Origin: Theobroma cacao
Lineage: Eukaryota > Streptophyta > Magnoliopsida > Malvales > Malvaceae
Direction of reading: 5' to 3'
NCBI RefSeq assembly: GCF_000208745.1
Contig: NC_030850.1
Location: 32,412,371 to 32,476,370, forward strand
DNA: 64,000 bases
Shown one piece after another: positions 25,663 to 37,554 of this stretch. The translations under genes were made by a program, and so were the position numbers. Below the pieces are notes generated by a model. That model ran no database searches, was not told the origin of the DNA, and saw nothing but the letters and a program-made list of their open reading frames with translations. Positions within the stretch are counted from its first letter, which is position 1, and every line of letters starts with the position of its first letter.

Positions 25663-27006
25663 GGAGGAGATGTAAGTAAAGAAGGTAGAGTTGGTATAAC
25701 TTTTGGAACCCCAAAGCGTGTGTGGCTGTAAGCTTGAGAGCGTGGCTTCAAGCTGAAGTTTTCTTATTTTGATCAATTCTAACCCGGCACCAGCATCTTT
25801 CATAGAACGTTTAGCAACAGTCTCTCATCTCTTTTTCTTGACCCCTTCCAGGCATTAATACTATATATTATTTGAGGTTCAGTTCCCTTGGACTTTGTAC
25901 AAAGACAACGACTCTGAGTGGAGAGGAAGAATGTTTCCCTGAGAAAGTTTCAAATTTCAACCTTACATAAATGGCAGCAGATGAGGATAACCCCACAATA
26001 CCGAGTTGGGTCCTTGTCCTCAATAAATCAACATCATATTCGAGTCTGAACAAGTCCTAGTTTCTACTTCAATTGCAACATGCAAGTGAAGGTAGTTTTG
26101 GTTTTCCTTCTTGCTGTTTTTGAGCTGTAAATCCTTGATAATGAAATGGATGGCCTGGATTCGTCTGCCGCACTGGCATATACTAGTAATGTTTATTTTA
26201 CTTGTCTGGCAATTAAAATAGCTGCATGTATATCTGTTTTGTTTGTTCTATGAATGCCAAATGGCAACCCAGGGTAGTGGCTGAATTTTTATTTTTATTT
26301 TTTTGACAATTTTGAAACCTGTTTTTCTGGAGAATGTTGAATTTGCAGCCAACACCATTTGTTTGATCACAAATGTGAATTTCCTACTTTACTTTAGCGC
26401 TAGAAGGAACCGCGGATCATGGCTGTAGGCAGGCTGCAGCTGCAGCCCAAGAATTACTTAAGATTTTTAAGGTTAAGTTCATGGAATTTTATTTCAAATG
26501 ATCAGATTAAAATTAAATTTAAAAATAAAAACCGATAAATTGAAAAACCTTGTTATGTAAACCAAGTATACAAATTTGAGTATATTTTGATACTTTATTT
26601 GAGTAAAAAATTTTATTATTTCACCATTAAATAAATATTGATTAAATTTTGTAGGTAGATACTATTTTTAATTAACTTGTTACGTATAATTTAATGTCTA
26701 TTATTTTAAAAAGAAAAAGTAATGTCTAAGTTTTTTGGGGAAAAAACAGGAAAAAGACATCCTTTTTGTGTTACTAGTGTGTTATGCTAATTGAACTGGT
26801 AAAATAAACTTATAAGAGTAACGAGCATAAGCATTGGAATATTGGATTGCGAGCGGTTTCGACTCTGAAACACACTGCCGAGCAGCGCAGGCGTGCATAG
26901 TTGATAGTTGCATTCTGCTTAATCCGAATGAATAAAAGAAGTGGAAAATAAACAAAAGAAAGGGCTCTAGGGCTTAGAGTGGTCGCCGGTGATCCATTAA
27001 CAATAA
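25663..27006. other. divergent intergenic region
   Basis: Upstream DNA of the peroxidase gene (minus) and of TRM13 (plus). The middle is AT-rich without coding. Close to TRM13 (26960-26980) the sequence becomes GC-richer, with GGGCTCTAGGGCTTAG, a plausible housekeeping promoter. Confidence 0.45.
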
Positions 27007-29582
27007 ATGGAGAATCGCTGCAAATTCTGGCTTCCTAAAAAGAACAGATTCTGTGCAAATGCCCCTCTTCACAATTCCTCGTAAGTTTTCTCTCTCTCTT
27101 TCCCTCTTTCTTTTCTTCTGTTAATATCTTTAAATTTCTGTGATATTTTATGATCAAACTGTTTCAAGGTTTTGTGGTAATCACACTCCGAGGACCGCTG
27201 GCCAGTGGATCCCATGTCCGATTGACCCTTCCCAGTAATTCCCTCTCTCTTTCTCTCTCTCTCCCCAGTACTTCCTGATTCCACTGAAAAACTTTTAACT
27301 CTTTTTTTTTTTTTTTGGCTTTACTTCGTAGCTCTGTGCTTCAGGAAAATCTGGAAGGACATGTAAGGAGATGCCCATTACTTAAACAAGTTCAATCTTT
27401 GAGCACCCAACCTTTCTACCAAAAGGGCGTTAATGCTGGCAAAGACGATGAACAAAAGGAACCGGAAACGTTAATACCCACTTCAGGGTCTTTTGATAAT
27501 GTTACCTCTGAAATGAAAAGAAATGCTCTTTATAGCTTGAACATATCCCAATTCTTCGACCTAATTAGAAAGATCGAGTCAGTTCATGCTCAAATTTGTA
27601 AGGATATTAAAGACTCCTATAAGATACCTGAAGCTTGTGGTATATGGATTAAGAGAGAAGTAGACAGGTATTGTAAGCTGAATTGCTCATGTTGTTTTGT
27701 CTGTGAGTTTATTGGTTTCTAACATGGGTTGATTCTTGACAGGAAATTACCATTTCAAGAGAAGCATGTTATGCAACAGGCCTCAATTCTTGGGAACCTG
27801 GAAGAATTTGGGGTTTTGGAAAGTTCCGATGGCAAGGAACAGTGTGGAGGTGCGGAGGTGGAGCAAGTTGAAGATAGCAATGGTGTTCCTGCAGTGGTTG
27901 AGTTTGGAGCAGGGAGGGGATACTTGACACAAATGCTTGCAGATTGCTATGGTATTGGAAGGGTATTTCTAGTTGAGAGAAAGTCATACAAGCTGAAGGT
28001 TGGTTGAACTCAGATTAAATATGTAGTATTTCAATGATTTTATATAGTTTAGTTTCATGTGATCTAATCTGGATGTGTTTCTGTGCTCTTTGAACCTTCA
28101 TTAATTATAATTTGCTTTTATTGGTTACATTATGCCAATGGTGTTTCTAGGCTGATCGGTCTTTGCGACAGAAAGAGAGCTTGATATTAGAGCGTTTGAG
28201 AATTGACAGTAAGGTTTTTCGGAACTTTGTATTTGGAGATGATTTTTGCAACTTCTCCATTAGATCTCCAATGCTTGTGTTCTTGTTTTTGTTTTGCTAT
28301 AATTTGTTATCTAGATTACTAGTTATTATTATTATTTTTTATTCTTTAATTGCATTCAATATTGTGAAGCATTTTTCTGAGTTTTGCGATGTGCTAAGCT
28401 TGCATAAATTTAAAATGTTAATTATTTTACTTTGGCCTCCCCTCTATAGAAATTCTGATATTCATAAGTGAACAAAAAAAAGAGGAAAGGAGGGAGAAAG
28501 CATGTTTTATTTATAGCAATTTGTAAGTTTGCTCAACTTCATTACCCTTTACTCTGTTATCAGATCACAAAGTTTTCCTTTTGCAGTCGAGGATTTGAAC
28601 TTGAATGCTGTTGAGTCATTGCAAGGACTTCCTTATGTAGCTATTGGCAAACATCTCTGTGGCCCTGCAACTGGTAATTTATATCTTCTGTTTCTCATAA
28701 ACTTGACTGTGAGCCTCACTAATGATTGTTGTATATGATCCAAGTCAAAATTTACTGGCACCAAGCGTCCTTTACTATCTCTCTTTCTGTTGAAACTTTT
28801 CCCTGCAGATCTGACACTCAGATGTTGCCTGGCAAATCAAAGGAATGATGACCGATGCAGAGGTAATTGTCACCTGAGAGGTCTGGCGGTAGCAACATGC
28901 TGCCACCATCTTTGCCAATGGAAGCACTATATAAGTAATCAAAATTTTTGCCTTACACCAATATAACATCTATAATCAGATTCATTTGTATCTTTCCCAT
29001 CTAAGCTAACTTTTTAACTTGGGCATCCCTACAGATAAAAAATATTTAACCCATTTGGGAATCAGTAAGGAAGAATTCCATGCAATTACATGGTTTACCA
29101 GCTGGGCAGTAGATGCTGATCATGGTTCAGATCTTTCTGATGTTACTGATTTCAAATTGCATCCAGATTCAATGTAATTGGGACAAACCTCTATTTATAT
29201 AGATGCTTTCTTTGTGCCATTTCTTTGGAATCTGAATGTGAATATGTTTCTACCTTTTTTAACATTCAGGATTATCAAGAAAAAGGGCATTTTATAATTT
29301 TTTCATACCCTTTTTTTCTGAAGCACATTCATTTTCCCTTGTGGCAGTGGCAGTGAAAAGGAAGAATATAGTGGGGATGCAAATGGAGTCGAAGGCATGG
29401 CAAGGAATATGAAAGCTATTGAGAGGGCAAAGTTAGGTTTTATGTGCAAGCAGATAATTGATATGGGAAGGTTGATGTGGGTCAAGGAACATGGATTAGT
29501 AACTCAGCTTGTTAAGTATGTTCCAGCAACCATCTCTCCAGAAAACCATTTATTGATTGCCAGACATGTTTGTCATTTCTAA
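27007..29582 (+). CDS. TRM13: tRNA 2'-O-methyltransferase TRM13
   Basis: Nine exons: 27007-27080, 27169-27234, 27332-27667, 27743-27998, 28151-28208, 28587-28673, 28809-28934, 29035-29173, 29348-29582; 458 residues, frame continuous. The N-terminus has the CCCH finger of this family (MENRCKFWLPKKNRFC ... FCGNH), followed by a U11-48K-like CHHC finger (CPIDPSHSVLQENLEGH..RRCP). A SAM-binding motif VVEFGAGRGYLTQML and the family-specific GLAVATCCHHLCQWKHY and IGKHLCGPATD follow. In yeast, Trm13 uses SAM to methylate the ribose at position 4 of tRNA-Pro, tRNA-Gly and tRNA-His; the same is expected here. The start gives a normal family N-terminus. A tRNA-Ala gene lies 420 bases downstream on the other strand. 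Confidence 0.95.
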
Positions 29583-30002
29583 GATGCCATGGTTTTGGTT
29601 TTCTTCCCTTTTTTCTTCTCCCCATATTTGTTTGTACAACTAAAAGCAGCAATTTTGTTAAAGTTTATTGTTGTACTGAATTTATGGGCATCCTATTCTT
29701 TTAGAATATTATGCAGTAGAACTTGTGATCAATTTGAACAGTTTTTCTTCTTGTTGAACCTGCCAAAGATCGTTGCCATCTAAGCTGGTGAAGGTTTAGG
29801 TGGTTGATGTTTCAGTGTTCCTCATAAAAAGGTTTAATTGATTAGGATGACTTGCTCTCGGCCTATTGGGCAGATTCGATTCTTCCAAAGGGTTATAGCT
29901 AATTAGTAGATTTATATTGAGCAGGGCAAATGAAAACAGTCACTCATTGCCTCTCAACTTAGTTCAGCGATTAGATTACAATGTGGTATAAAACCGTATG
30001 AG
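29583..30002. other. TRM13 3' UTR and spacer
   Basis: T-rich 3' UTR, then a short spacer. AAAA at 29990-29993 is TTTT on the minus strand, a likely RNA polymerase III stop for the adjacent tRNA gene. Confidence 0.5.
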
Positions 30003-30075
30003 TGGAGATGCGGGGGATCGAACCCCGTGCCTCTCGCATGCAAAGCGAGCGCTCTACCATTTGAGCTACATCCGC
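30003..30075 (-). tRNA. tRNA-Ala-TGC: tRNA-Ala (anticodon UGC)
   Basis: It folds as a full cloverleaf without an intron: acceptor GCGGATG/CATCTCC, D arm GCTC-AAATGGTA-GAGC, anticodon arm CTCGC-TTTGCAT-GCGAG, and T arm CGGGG-TTCGATC-CCCCG, with A73 as discriminator. The G3:U70 pair that marks alanine tRNAs is present. Base pair 2:71 is a C-C mismatch, whereas this tRNA in other plants starts GGGG. It reads like a functional gene with one odd base; reduced stability is possible. A T4 stop lies about 10 bases downstream. Confidence 0.95.
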
Positions 30076-30505
30076 TGATTATTGTAAGCTTAATTTATTT
30101 CAAATCAATCATCTAAATGAAACACAATATCTGAAAAATGTAACTGTTTCTTTTTAATGTTAAAATATATAGTTTGTTTCAATTTTTAGATTAAAACGTA
30201 ATATACAGTCTCTTCACGCTTTTTAATTAGACTTGCATTAAAATATATATATAACACCAATGAGGTCATAATGCTTGGACTCAATAGAGACTAACAATTT
30301 AAACGATTGAACCTCGTTAAATTTAAATTTTTTGTGGTGTTAAAAACACAAAATTTAATGGAAAATCCAAGCGTCTCGGTAAAAATTTGTGGACTAGCCA
30401 GCATGTCCAACATGGATGTTCTCGTTTCTGATTAGTGCTCTTAAAGGTTAAACAAACAGATGTTCTCATCGTCTTGATGCTAACATGTCATCTTAAAATT
30501 ACTTA

Positions 30506-30828
30506 ACGGGCCCGAAGGAGTCGAGTGACGTGGACAGGGACAGGATTAACCACGTGTGTGTTTAGCCACGATGGAGAGTAGCTGCCATTCGCGACAAACA
30601 TAGGAGGCGTGACAGTTGAGCCGGTGTCGTGGCCCAATCAGTTCCAGCCATATGGGGATTTGTATGTGGTGAGGTGGGATGGGACTGGATTGAGGAGGCT
30701 GACGTGGAATGGGTATGAGAATGGGACGCCAGCGTGGCACCCTTGGAGCGAGCTGGATAGGGGACGTTGGGGTTAAACTTAAAGGTGACTTTGAGGAACC
30801 ATTGTGGATTGCTTGTGATTTTGATTAG
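30506..30828 (+). pseudogene. TolB-like propeller gene, 3' remnant
   Basis: It matches the last ~110 codons of the intact gene (37213-37554) at high identity, including ATNIGG-coding and FQPYGDLYVV-coding stretches. Base changes and indels disrupt the frame, for example an extra base near 30557 and a ~20-base loss near 30757. The 5' part (about 1.8 kb in the intact copy) is cleanly missing. Before the break the sequence matches the upstream flank of the intact gene, so this was an internal deletion. Confidence 0.9.
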
Positions 30829-32806
30829 AGTTTCTTGATTTCTTTTAACCTCGTTGTTTGCTGTTATTGACCCCTGCGGCCGCGGGTTTATTGTGACCAA
30901 TTGGAGGAAATAAAATTACTGTGGAAATATTAGTATGATAATTTATATTTACATATAAAAAATTAATGTTTTTAGACGTTTTGGTATTAAAGTTAATGAC
31001 TGAAACCTAATATTAAGACATATTATAAAACAACAAAAATTAGTATATGGTGAAAAATCATTAAACACATTGAGGTACATTTATTATCGATCATCAAATG
31101 CATGTCCATATGGTGAAAAATATGTATATTTAATTCTTTGAGTAGTAGTAGATAAATTTGAAACAGTAACGGCAAAATAATATACAAATGATCAAATAAA
31201 CTATAAGTATTATTACTATTAATAATTAGAAACAAAAATTATTACATGAAAGAAATACTTTGATTGACGAAAAAAAACTTAAATATATTACCTTCACGTG
31301 CTTTGGAATGTAAAACCAAGGCAACACTTAAAAAGATAACAAAAATAAAATAAAAATTACATAATAAGAACATAATGTAGACATACTATTTTATTCAAGG
31401 TGTCTATTGAATTTTTTAAAAAAATAAAAAATAAAAAGAGATAAATATATATAAAAAAATATGAATATGTGGCACCAATCCTAATATGAAATGAATTGGG
31501 AAATCTAAACACTCAAGAAACTAATTTAAGAAGGAATAGAACACATTGATTATAAATATAACCAAGCAGCAATAGAGATGGAAAAGAATTAGGAACAAAA
31601 GGAAAAGAATTAGGGAAGAAAAGCAAAGAAAAACAGTAAAAGTGTTCAAAAAAGAAAAACAGGAAAACTGTTATGTGTTTTAGTTTTAGAGAGAGCTCAT
31701 AGTGCATGCTTGGTATCTAAATTTGCAGTTTAATTTTTTTTTTAGGTTTTTCAATCCAATTAGGTAAGTTCTTTTCATATGATTATATTTTTATATTTAT
31801 GTTTTTTTGGATCTCACATAATTTATGTAAGTTCTTTAATAATAAATCTCAATAATGAGCTTTTTTAGAATTTCTAAGTAAAAAAATTGTTAAGGTTTTG
31901 AAAAATTTTGAATCTCAAATCTGTTTTCGTAGATTATAATTTTTTTTTAATGAATCTAAAAATAATATTTTTTAACATAATTTGTTGAAGCAGTATTATT
32001 TTCATTGGGCGCTTGGCTTCCTTATTATGACCAGAAAATAAAGCTTATCAACGGTAGACATAAAATATTTGATCAATATCAATCCTCATTTAAATTATAA
32101 ATGTCCCTCTCTCTTCTCTTTTCATGTTTCTTGCGCAAAGCACCGCTAGTCTGCTACTGGTCTACTGTAATCTTACTTGGTTTTTGCAATTAGGTTGACT
32201 TCCTAATTTATCTACTACAGTCTTGCTTAGTTTAATTATTAAGGATTGAATTAACTTTCATTAGAGGATTACTAGTGATTCTTTTCTTTTAGCAATTGAC
32301 TCACTTTATCCAATCAAGTATGATTGACGACTTATTGTTAATTCAACGATTTAAATTTTTTAGTGTTCAAAATTAACACTGCTTATTTTCAAAAAAAAAA
32401 ATTAACACTACTTATTTTCAGATATTTGATAGCAACATGCCAACATCAAAATTCTCCTCAAATTTAATTTATGAATTATAAAAGCACAGTAGCACATATA
32501 TATAATATATATTTATTTTTTTGTTGGAACAAAATATAGAAGTGAAAATTTACTAAAACGGATTTAGGGTTTTAATCAACTAATTATAATTTTTTCTTTT
32601 TCCCTTAACCAAACCATTTTTGCGATATATGGAATATTGTTATCATAGGCTATAAATCTGAATTAATTCTTTCTGTTGAAAACATAACTATATCTTCATC
32701 TCTTTATTGGAGTGTAACGATCATTAAGGCAAGCCTAAGTTGTCTGTTACTTTATATATATATATATGTTATATATAAAAGTCTTTGTGGTCTGGTTTCG
32801 TTCCAG
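30829..32806. other. duplicated intergenic DNA of unit A
   Basis: The left part matches 37555-38060 and the right part matches 39170-40680. The middle (about 31400-31980) has no evident partner, and unit A lacks the element copy present at 38430-38876. No coding. Confidence 0.6.
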
Positions 32807-34946
32807 GCTTTGGGGGATTACACAAGGATAATCAGTGACTTTTCTGTATTGCCATCTGAAGTGAGAGAAGGACGGGTGGGAACTTATTGGTACCATGAGG
32901 ATACACAAGCGTTTTTCGATGATGTTGACCACTACAGGATAATCAAAGCAATGTGCAGACTTTCTTGTAGTGTGTGTGACAAGATGGAAGCGCAGGGGGC
33001 GAAGAGACAGGGAAAGTTTAGGAACATTGAACAGTTGAAGGGTCATTTGTTTCATCGACATAGATTGGTTATGTGCGGCCTGTGTTTGGAAGGACGGAAG
33101 GTAAGGTTGGTGGAATGAAAATACGACCATTCTGTTTAGTTAAAACTGTAAACCCATGTCTCTTTTTGAAGCATCGTTTGTTTGTACATCAATAAAAGCT
33201 GTCTGTATGCATCATTAGCTCACTGGTTTCCTTTGGATGATGTAGGTGTTTATCTGTGAACAAAAGCTATATACTAGAGCACAGTTAAACCAACATATAA
33301 ACACGGGTGATTCTGAAGTGGATGGAACTGAGAGTGAGAGAGGTGGCTTCATGGGGCATCCAATGTGTGAATCCTGCAAGACCCCATTCTACGGGGATAA
33401 TGAGTTATACTCTCACATGTCCACAGAGCACTATACATGTCATATATGTCAAAGGTACTCAGGCTATTCTTGATATAGATTTTTGCAATACACCTTAAAG
33501 CAAGTGGGCTTACTTTTGCTTGTTCAATGTTCAATGCAGGCAGCAGCATCCAGGACAGTATGAATATTACAAGAATTATGATGACCTTGAGGCAAGATGA
33601 CTCCTATATTTCTTTGCCTTTTTTTTACCTTTTTTTTCTCCTCTTAAAGTTAAAGTCAAATGTCATTTTGGAAATTGTCTGCCACAGATTCATTTTCGCC
33701 GAGATCATTACCTATGTGAGGATGAGGCTTGCCTTGTCAAAAAGTTTATTGTCTTTCATTCTGAAGCTGAACTAAAGATGACTTCTTCGAGCATATAAAT
33801 TATGTGCATAGTATATTCTTTTTGATTGTTTGATTATGTCCTAGTATAGCTCAAGTTTTCTTTTTCTCATATACTGTTCTTATGTATTTCATTTTTGTTC
33901 TTTCAGGGGCATAATACAATGGAACATAGAGGTCGCATGTCTCGTGCAAGCGTAATGCTGCTCTACAGGTATGTATAATCTATCTGATCACTGGACTTCT
34001 CATAAGTTGAATTTTCTTAATTGATTCGTTGATATATATCCATTGATAAGTTGGTTACTTTTTGTGCTTTTGTTAATTAATTGTACTTTTTCCAGATGCC
34101 AACAAACTTTCAATATGATCAAAGTAATGAAGATAATCGTCGTGGAAGGGGACGAACATTTCGGCGTGAGCTGTCTGATAACGACCATCAACTTTCCATG
34201 GCCATTGAGTCAAGTTTGGGGACTGCCAGTGATCCGCCAGCATCATCTACTGCACAGGTGGTCTCTGACCCACTTGTTCAGCCTTTTAAATTATTATCTT
34301 CAACAGATTCTAACTCAGGGGCAGGATACCTTAAGCATTGGGAGGAGGCTCCAGGGGTGTACCTTGGCAAGAATCTTCTTTTCCTCCTCTCCCCAATGGT
34401 CCCAGCATCCGCCATCAAAAGCTTAAACATAGTTCAGAAGGTTTGGCTAACAACACCATGGCAGCACATCTACGGCGCCAGAAGAATGGGAATACAAATG
34501 TTTTCAATTCAGCTCAGGCATGGCCAGTAACAAGTCGCAGGCCTGTGCAAGCATCAAATATCCCTTTGCAAGATTCTTCTTTTCCTCCTCTCCGCATTGG
34601 TCCCAGCATCCGCCATCAAAAGCTTAAACATAGTTCAGAAGGTTTGGCTAACAAAACCATGGCAGCACATCTACGGCGCCAGAAGAATGGGAATACAAAT
34701 GTTTTCAATTCAGCTCAGGCATGGCCAGTAACAAGTCGCAGGCCTGTGCAAGCATCAAATATCCCTTTGCAAGATTCTTCTTTTCCTCCTCTCCGCATTG
34801 GTCCCAGCACCAGCCAACAAAAGCCTAAACATAGCTCAGAAGGTTTGGCTAACAACACCATGACAGCACATCTACGGCGCCAGAAGAATGGGAAAACAAC
34901 TGTTTTCAATTCAGGTCAGGCATGGCCAGTAACAAGTCGCAGGCCT
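32807..34946 (+). pseudogene. ZNF598/HEL2-like ligase, decayed copy
   Basis: Homologues of exons 2-7 of the intact gene lie at 32807-33100, 33246-33454, 33540-33591, 33688-33777, 33907-33969 (approx.) and 34096-34946. Several lesions are visible. The RING exon is deleted (about 360 bases missing near 32700). The donor after 33777 reads AT instead of GT. There is a one-base loss in the GCACAGCG/GCAAGCG exon near 33950. A second one-base loss near 34332 moves the frame. A 201-bp segment is triplicated. The 3' half of the last exon is absent. It cannot make a ligase. Zinc-finger exons 2-4 remain open, so a transcript could still exist. Confidence 0.92.
34390..34946 (+). repeat. 201-bp tandem repeat inside the ligase pseudogene
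   Basis: Equivalent points lie at 34390, 34591 and 34792, giving a period of 201 bases (67 codons) in three copies, the last partial. The intact gene has one copy (about 42295-42452). Copies 2 and 3 are nearly identical, so the expansion happened after the gene copy was made. Confidence 0.92.
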
Positions 34947-35589
34947 ACATCCCGATGTCTTTAAGCTTAATTTATTAGATTTCAACTCTATCATCTAGGC
35001 TTACTGAAAAATGTAACCGTTTCTTTTTAATGTTAAAATATATAGTTTGTTCCAATTTTTAGATTAAAATGTAATATACAGTTTCTTCACGCTTTTTACT
35101 AACACTTAAATTAAAAAATATATATAACACCAATGAGGTCATGATGCTTGAACTCAGTAGAGACTCTAACAAATTAACCACTCTTACTATCAAGACTAAC
35201 AATTTAATCCATTGAACCCTCGTTGATTTTAAATTTTTTGTGGTACTATAAACACAAAATAAAATGGAACATCCAAGCGCCTTGGTAAAAATTTGTGGAC
35301 TAGCATCTCCAGCATTGATGTTCTCATTTCAGAGTAGTGCCCTTAAAGGTCAAACAAACCGATGTCCTCATCGCCTTGACTCTAACGTGCATCTTAAAAT
35401 TACTTGTGGACGTGAAAAACACGACTAAGGGGATAAACAATGCTGCGTCATCTCATACGCAAACAACCTACCACCTTCGATTCCCTCTGCCACCCATTTT
35501 ACTTTTGGTCGCACCTGATTTTTAAAAGCAAAGAACCCAGACACTGTCACGGTTACATTCCTACTCCCGCTCATTCAACACCTAGTTCA

Positions 35590-37554
35590 ATGAATCCTAA
35601 AGGCACCGTCGTTTTCACCTCCGTTGGGAGGCCACAATACGGCTTCGACATCTTTACCGTCAATCTCAATCAAACTCCCATCACCAACTCCACCCCTGAA
35701 CATCGCCTTACTGACTGTATTTCCATCAACTTCAATGCTCAATTCATAAACGAAGATCAATCCATCGTCTTTATCTCTGAACGATCGGGGTCCCCTCGGA
35801 TTTACCTCACCCACCCGGACCTACCCAAGCCCGAGCAGCTCCCATCTGCCCCCAGCAGCCTCTTCCACGATCGACCCATCATCCAAAACCACCGCCTTTA
35901 CTTCATTTCAGCTCATGAACAACCTGATCAACCTTTCAAGAGCTGGTCCGCTCTTTACTCAACCGAGCTCCGCGGTAAAAGAGACACTACAAGGTTGTCT
36001 CCTTACGGGGTTGCTGACTACAGTCCTGCTATTTCAAAATCTGGGAAATTTGTAGCCGTTGCCTCATACGGTTCTCGGCCTTGGGAAGGTGATTTTCACG
36101 AGCTCAAAACGGATATAGTTGTTTTCCCAGTATCCTACCCGAATAACCGTTTTGTTGTTTGTGAGAAAGGCGGTTGGCCCACTTGGTCAGGTGACTCCAC
36201 CATTTTCTTTCACCGCCAAGCCGACGATGGCTGGTGGAGCATTTTCCGTCTCGAGTTTCCGGAAAATCCTATTGAATTTTCTGGGTTCCCAGTCCTTCCT
36301 CTTCGTGTCACTCCACCTGGTCTCCACTGCTTCACTGCGGCCGCATTCCATGACGGAAAACGAATCGCAGTAGCCACTAGGCGGCGCGGCAAGAATTACA
36401 GACATATCGAGGTTTTCGACCTCGAATCGAAGGTTTTTCACCAAGTGACTGAGTTGCTCAACCCGAGTTTTCATCATTATAACCCGTTTGTCTCCCTCAA
36501 CTCTGAATTCCTCGGGTACCACAGGTTCAGAGGTGAGTCGACTCAGGGTGAGTCCACGGTTCCACATATCGAGCCAGTCATGTCTCCGTTAAAAAATCTA
36601 CGTATGCTGCGACTCAACGGATCATTCCCTTCCTTCTCTCCCGACGGTGATCTTCTAGCCTTAAATCCCACTTTGGATGAAAGCGGAGGCATTAAAGTTG
36701 TCAAATCGAACGGCTCGAAACGATGGACCTTGATAAAGGGCCGTACGGCATTTTATAACTCGTGGAGCCCCACTGAGAAACACGTGATTTACACTTCCCT
36801 AGGCCCGATATTCGAGTCAGTTAAAACAACGGTGCAGGTCGCACGAATCACATTTGACCCGTCTGATTTCAACGGTGATCTTGAAGAGATCCCTGGCGAT
36901 GTAAAGATGCTTACGCGAGAAGATACAGGGAATAACGCCTTCCCGTCTTGCTCCCCTGATGGAAAGTCCCTCGTGTTCCGTTCCGGCCGTTCTGGACATA
37001 AGAATCTTTACATACTTGACGCCGTTAACGGTGAATTTAACGGCGGTATACGGAAGTTAACCGACGGTCCTTGGATTGATACGATGCCGTCTTGGTCCCC
37101 CAGCGGAGATCTCATAGCGTTTTCTTCCAACATGCATAATCCGGATAGAGTTGATGCCTTCAGCATTTACGTGATTAAACCGGATGGCTCTGATCTCAGG
37201 AGGATTTACGTGGCGGGACCGAAGGGGTCGAGTGACGTGGACAGGGAGAGAATTAACCACGTATGTTTTAGCCAGGATGGAGAGTGGCTGCTGTTCGCGA
37301 CAAACATAGGAGGCGTGACTGTTGAGCCGGTGTCGTGGCCCAATCAGTTCCAGCCATATGGGGATTTGTATGTGGTGAGGTTGGATGGGAGTGGATTGAG
37401 GAGGCTGACGTGGAATGGGTTTGAGAATGGGACGCCAGCATGGCACCCCGGGAGCGAGCTGGATATGGGGCGTTTGTGTTTGGGAAATGAAGCTGGGGTT
37501 AAACTTAAAGGTGACTTTGAGGAACCATTATGGATTACTTGTGATTTTGCTTAG
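35590..37554 (+). CDS. TolB/DPP6-like beta-propeller protein
   Basis: Single exon, 654 residues from MNPKGTVVFTSVGRPQYGFD, which is the usual start of this plant family. An upstream in-frame ATG (35440) would add 50 residues without family character. TolB-type WD40-like blades repeat through the protein: FINEDQSIVFISERSG, PSFSPDGDLLALN, FPSCSPDGKSLVFRSGRSGHKNLY, MPSWSPSGDLIAFSSN and VCFSQDGEWLLFATN. No catalytic peptidase domain follows the propeller and no clear signal peptide is seen with this start. Plant members are described only as TolB-like or DPP6 N-terminal-like, so function is unknown; binding of protein or sugar ligands is a guess. A broken copy of its last part lies at 30506-30828. 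Confidence 0.88.
   Translation: MNPKGTVVFTSVGRPQYGFDIFTVNLNQTPITNSTPEHRLTDCISINFNAQFINEDQSIVFISERSGSPRIYLTHPDLPKPEQLPSAPSSLFHDRPIIQNHRLYFISAHEQPDQPFKSWSALYSTELRGKRDTTRLSPYGVADYSPAISKSGKFVAVASYGSRPWEGDFHELKTDIVVFPVSYPNNRFVVCEKGGWPTWSGDSTIFFHRQADDGWWSIFRLEFPENPIEFSGFPVLPLRVTPPGLHCFTAAAFHDGKRIAVATRRRGKNYRHIEVFDLESKVFHQVTELLNPSFHHYNPFVSLNSEFLGYHRFRGESTQGESTVPHIEPVMSPLKNLRMLRLNGSFPSFSPDGDLLALNPTLDESGGIKVVKSNGSKRWTLIKGRTAFYNSWSPTEKHVIYTSLGPIFESVKTTVQVARITFDPSDFNGDLEEIPGDVKMLTREDTGNNAFPSCSPDGKSLVFRSGRSGHKNLYILDAVNGEFNGGIRKLTDGPWIDTMPSWSPSGDLIAFSSNMHNPDRVDAFSIYVIKPDGSDLRRIYVAGPKGSSDVDRERINHVCFSQDGEWLLFATNIGGVTVEPVSWPNQFQPYGDLYVVRLDGSGLRRLTWNGFENGTPAWHPGSELDMGRLCLGNEAGVKLKGDFEEPLWITCDFA

Larger units (their letters stand above)
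30085..34946 (+). repeat. segmental tandem duplication, left unit (A)
   Basis: Colinear with 34962-42452. Matching blocks include the 5' flank (30085-30505 with 34962-35410), the end of the propeller gene, its 3' flank (30829-31360 with 37555-38060), the upstream part of the ligase gene (31990-32760 with 39170-40680) and ligase exons 2-7. Unit A is shortened by two deletions: most of the propeller gene, and the RING exon. It starts 10 bases from the tRNA-Ala gene and ends abruptly inside the long last ligase exon. Confidence 0.92.

Noticed and set aside
34338..34964. 208-codon frame with three repeats as a separate gene
   Set aside because: It is the shifted, triplicated last exon of the ligase pseudogene, matching 42295-42452 of the intact gene.
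35440..35589. Upstream ATG start for the propeller protein
   Set aside because: The extra 50 residues show no family character, while MNPKGTVVFTSVGRP at 35590 is the usual family start.
36187..36567. Minus-strand frame inside the propeller gene
   Set aside because: Antisense shadow of a well-supported coding exon.
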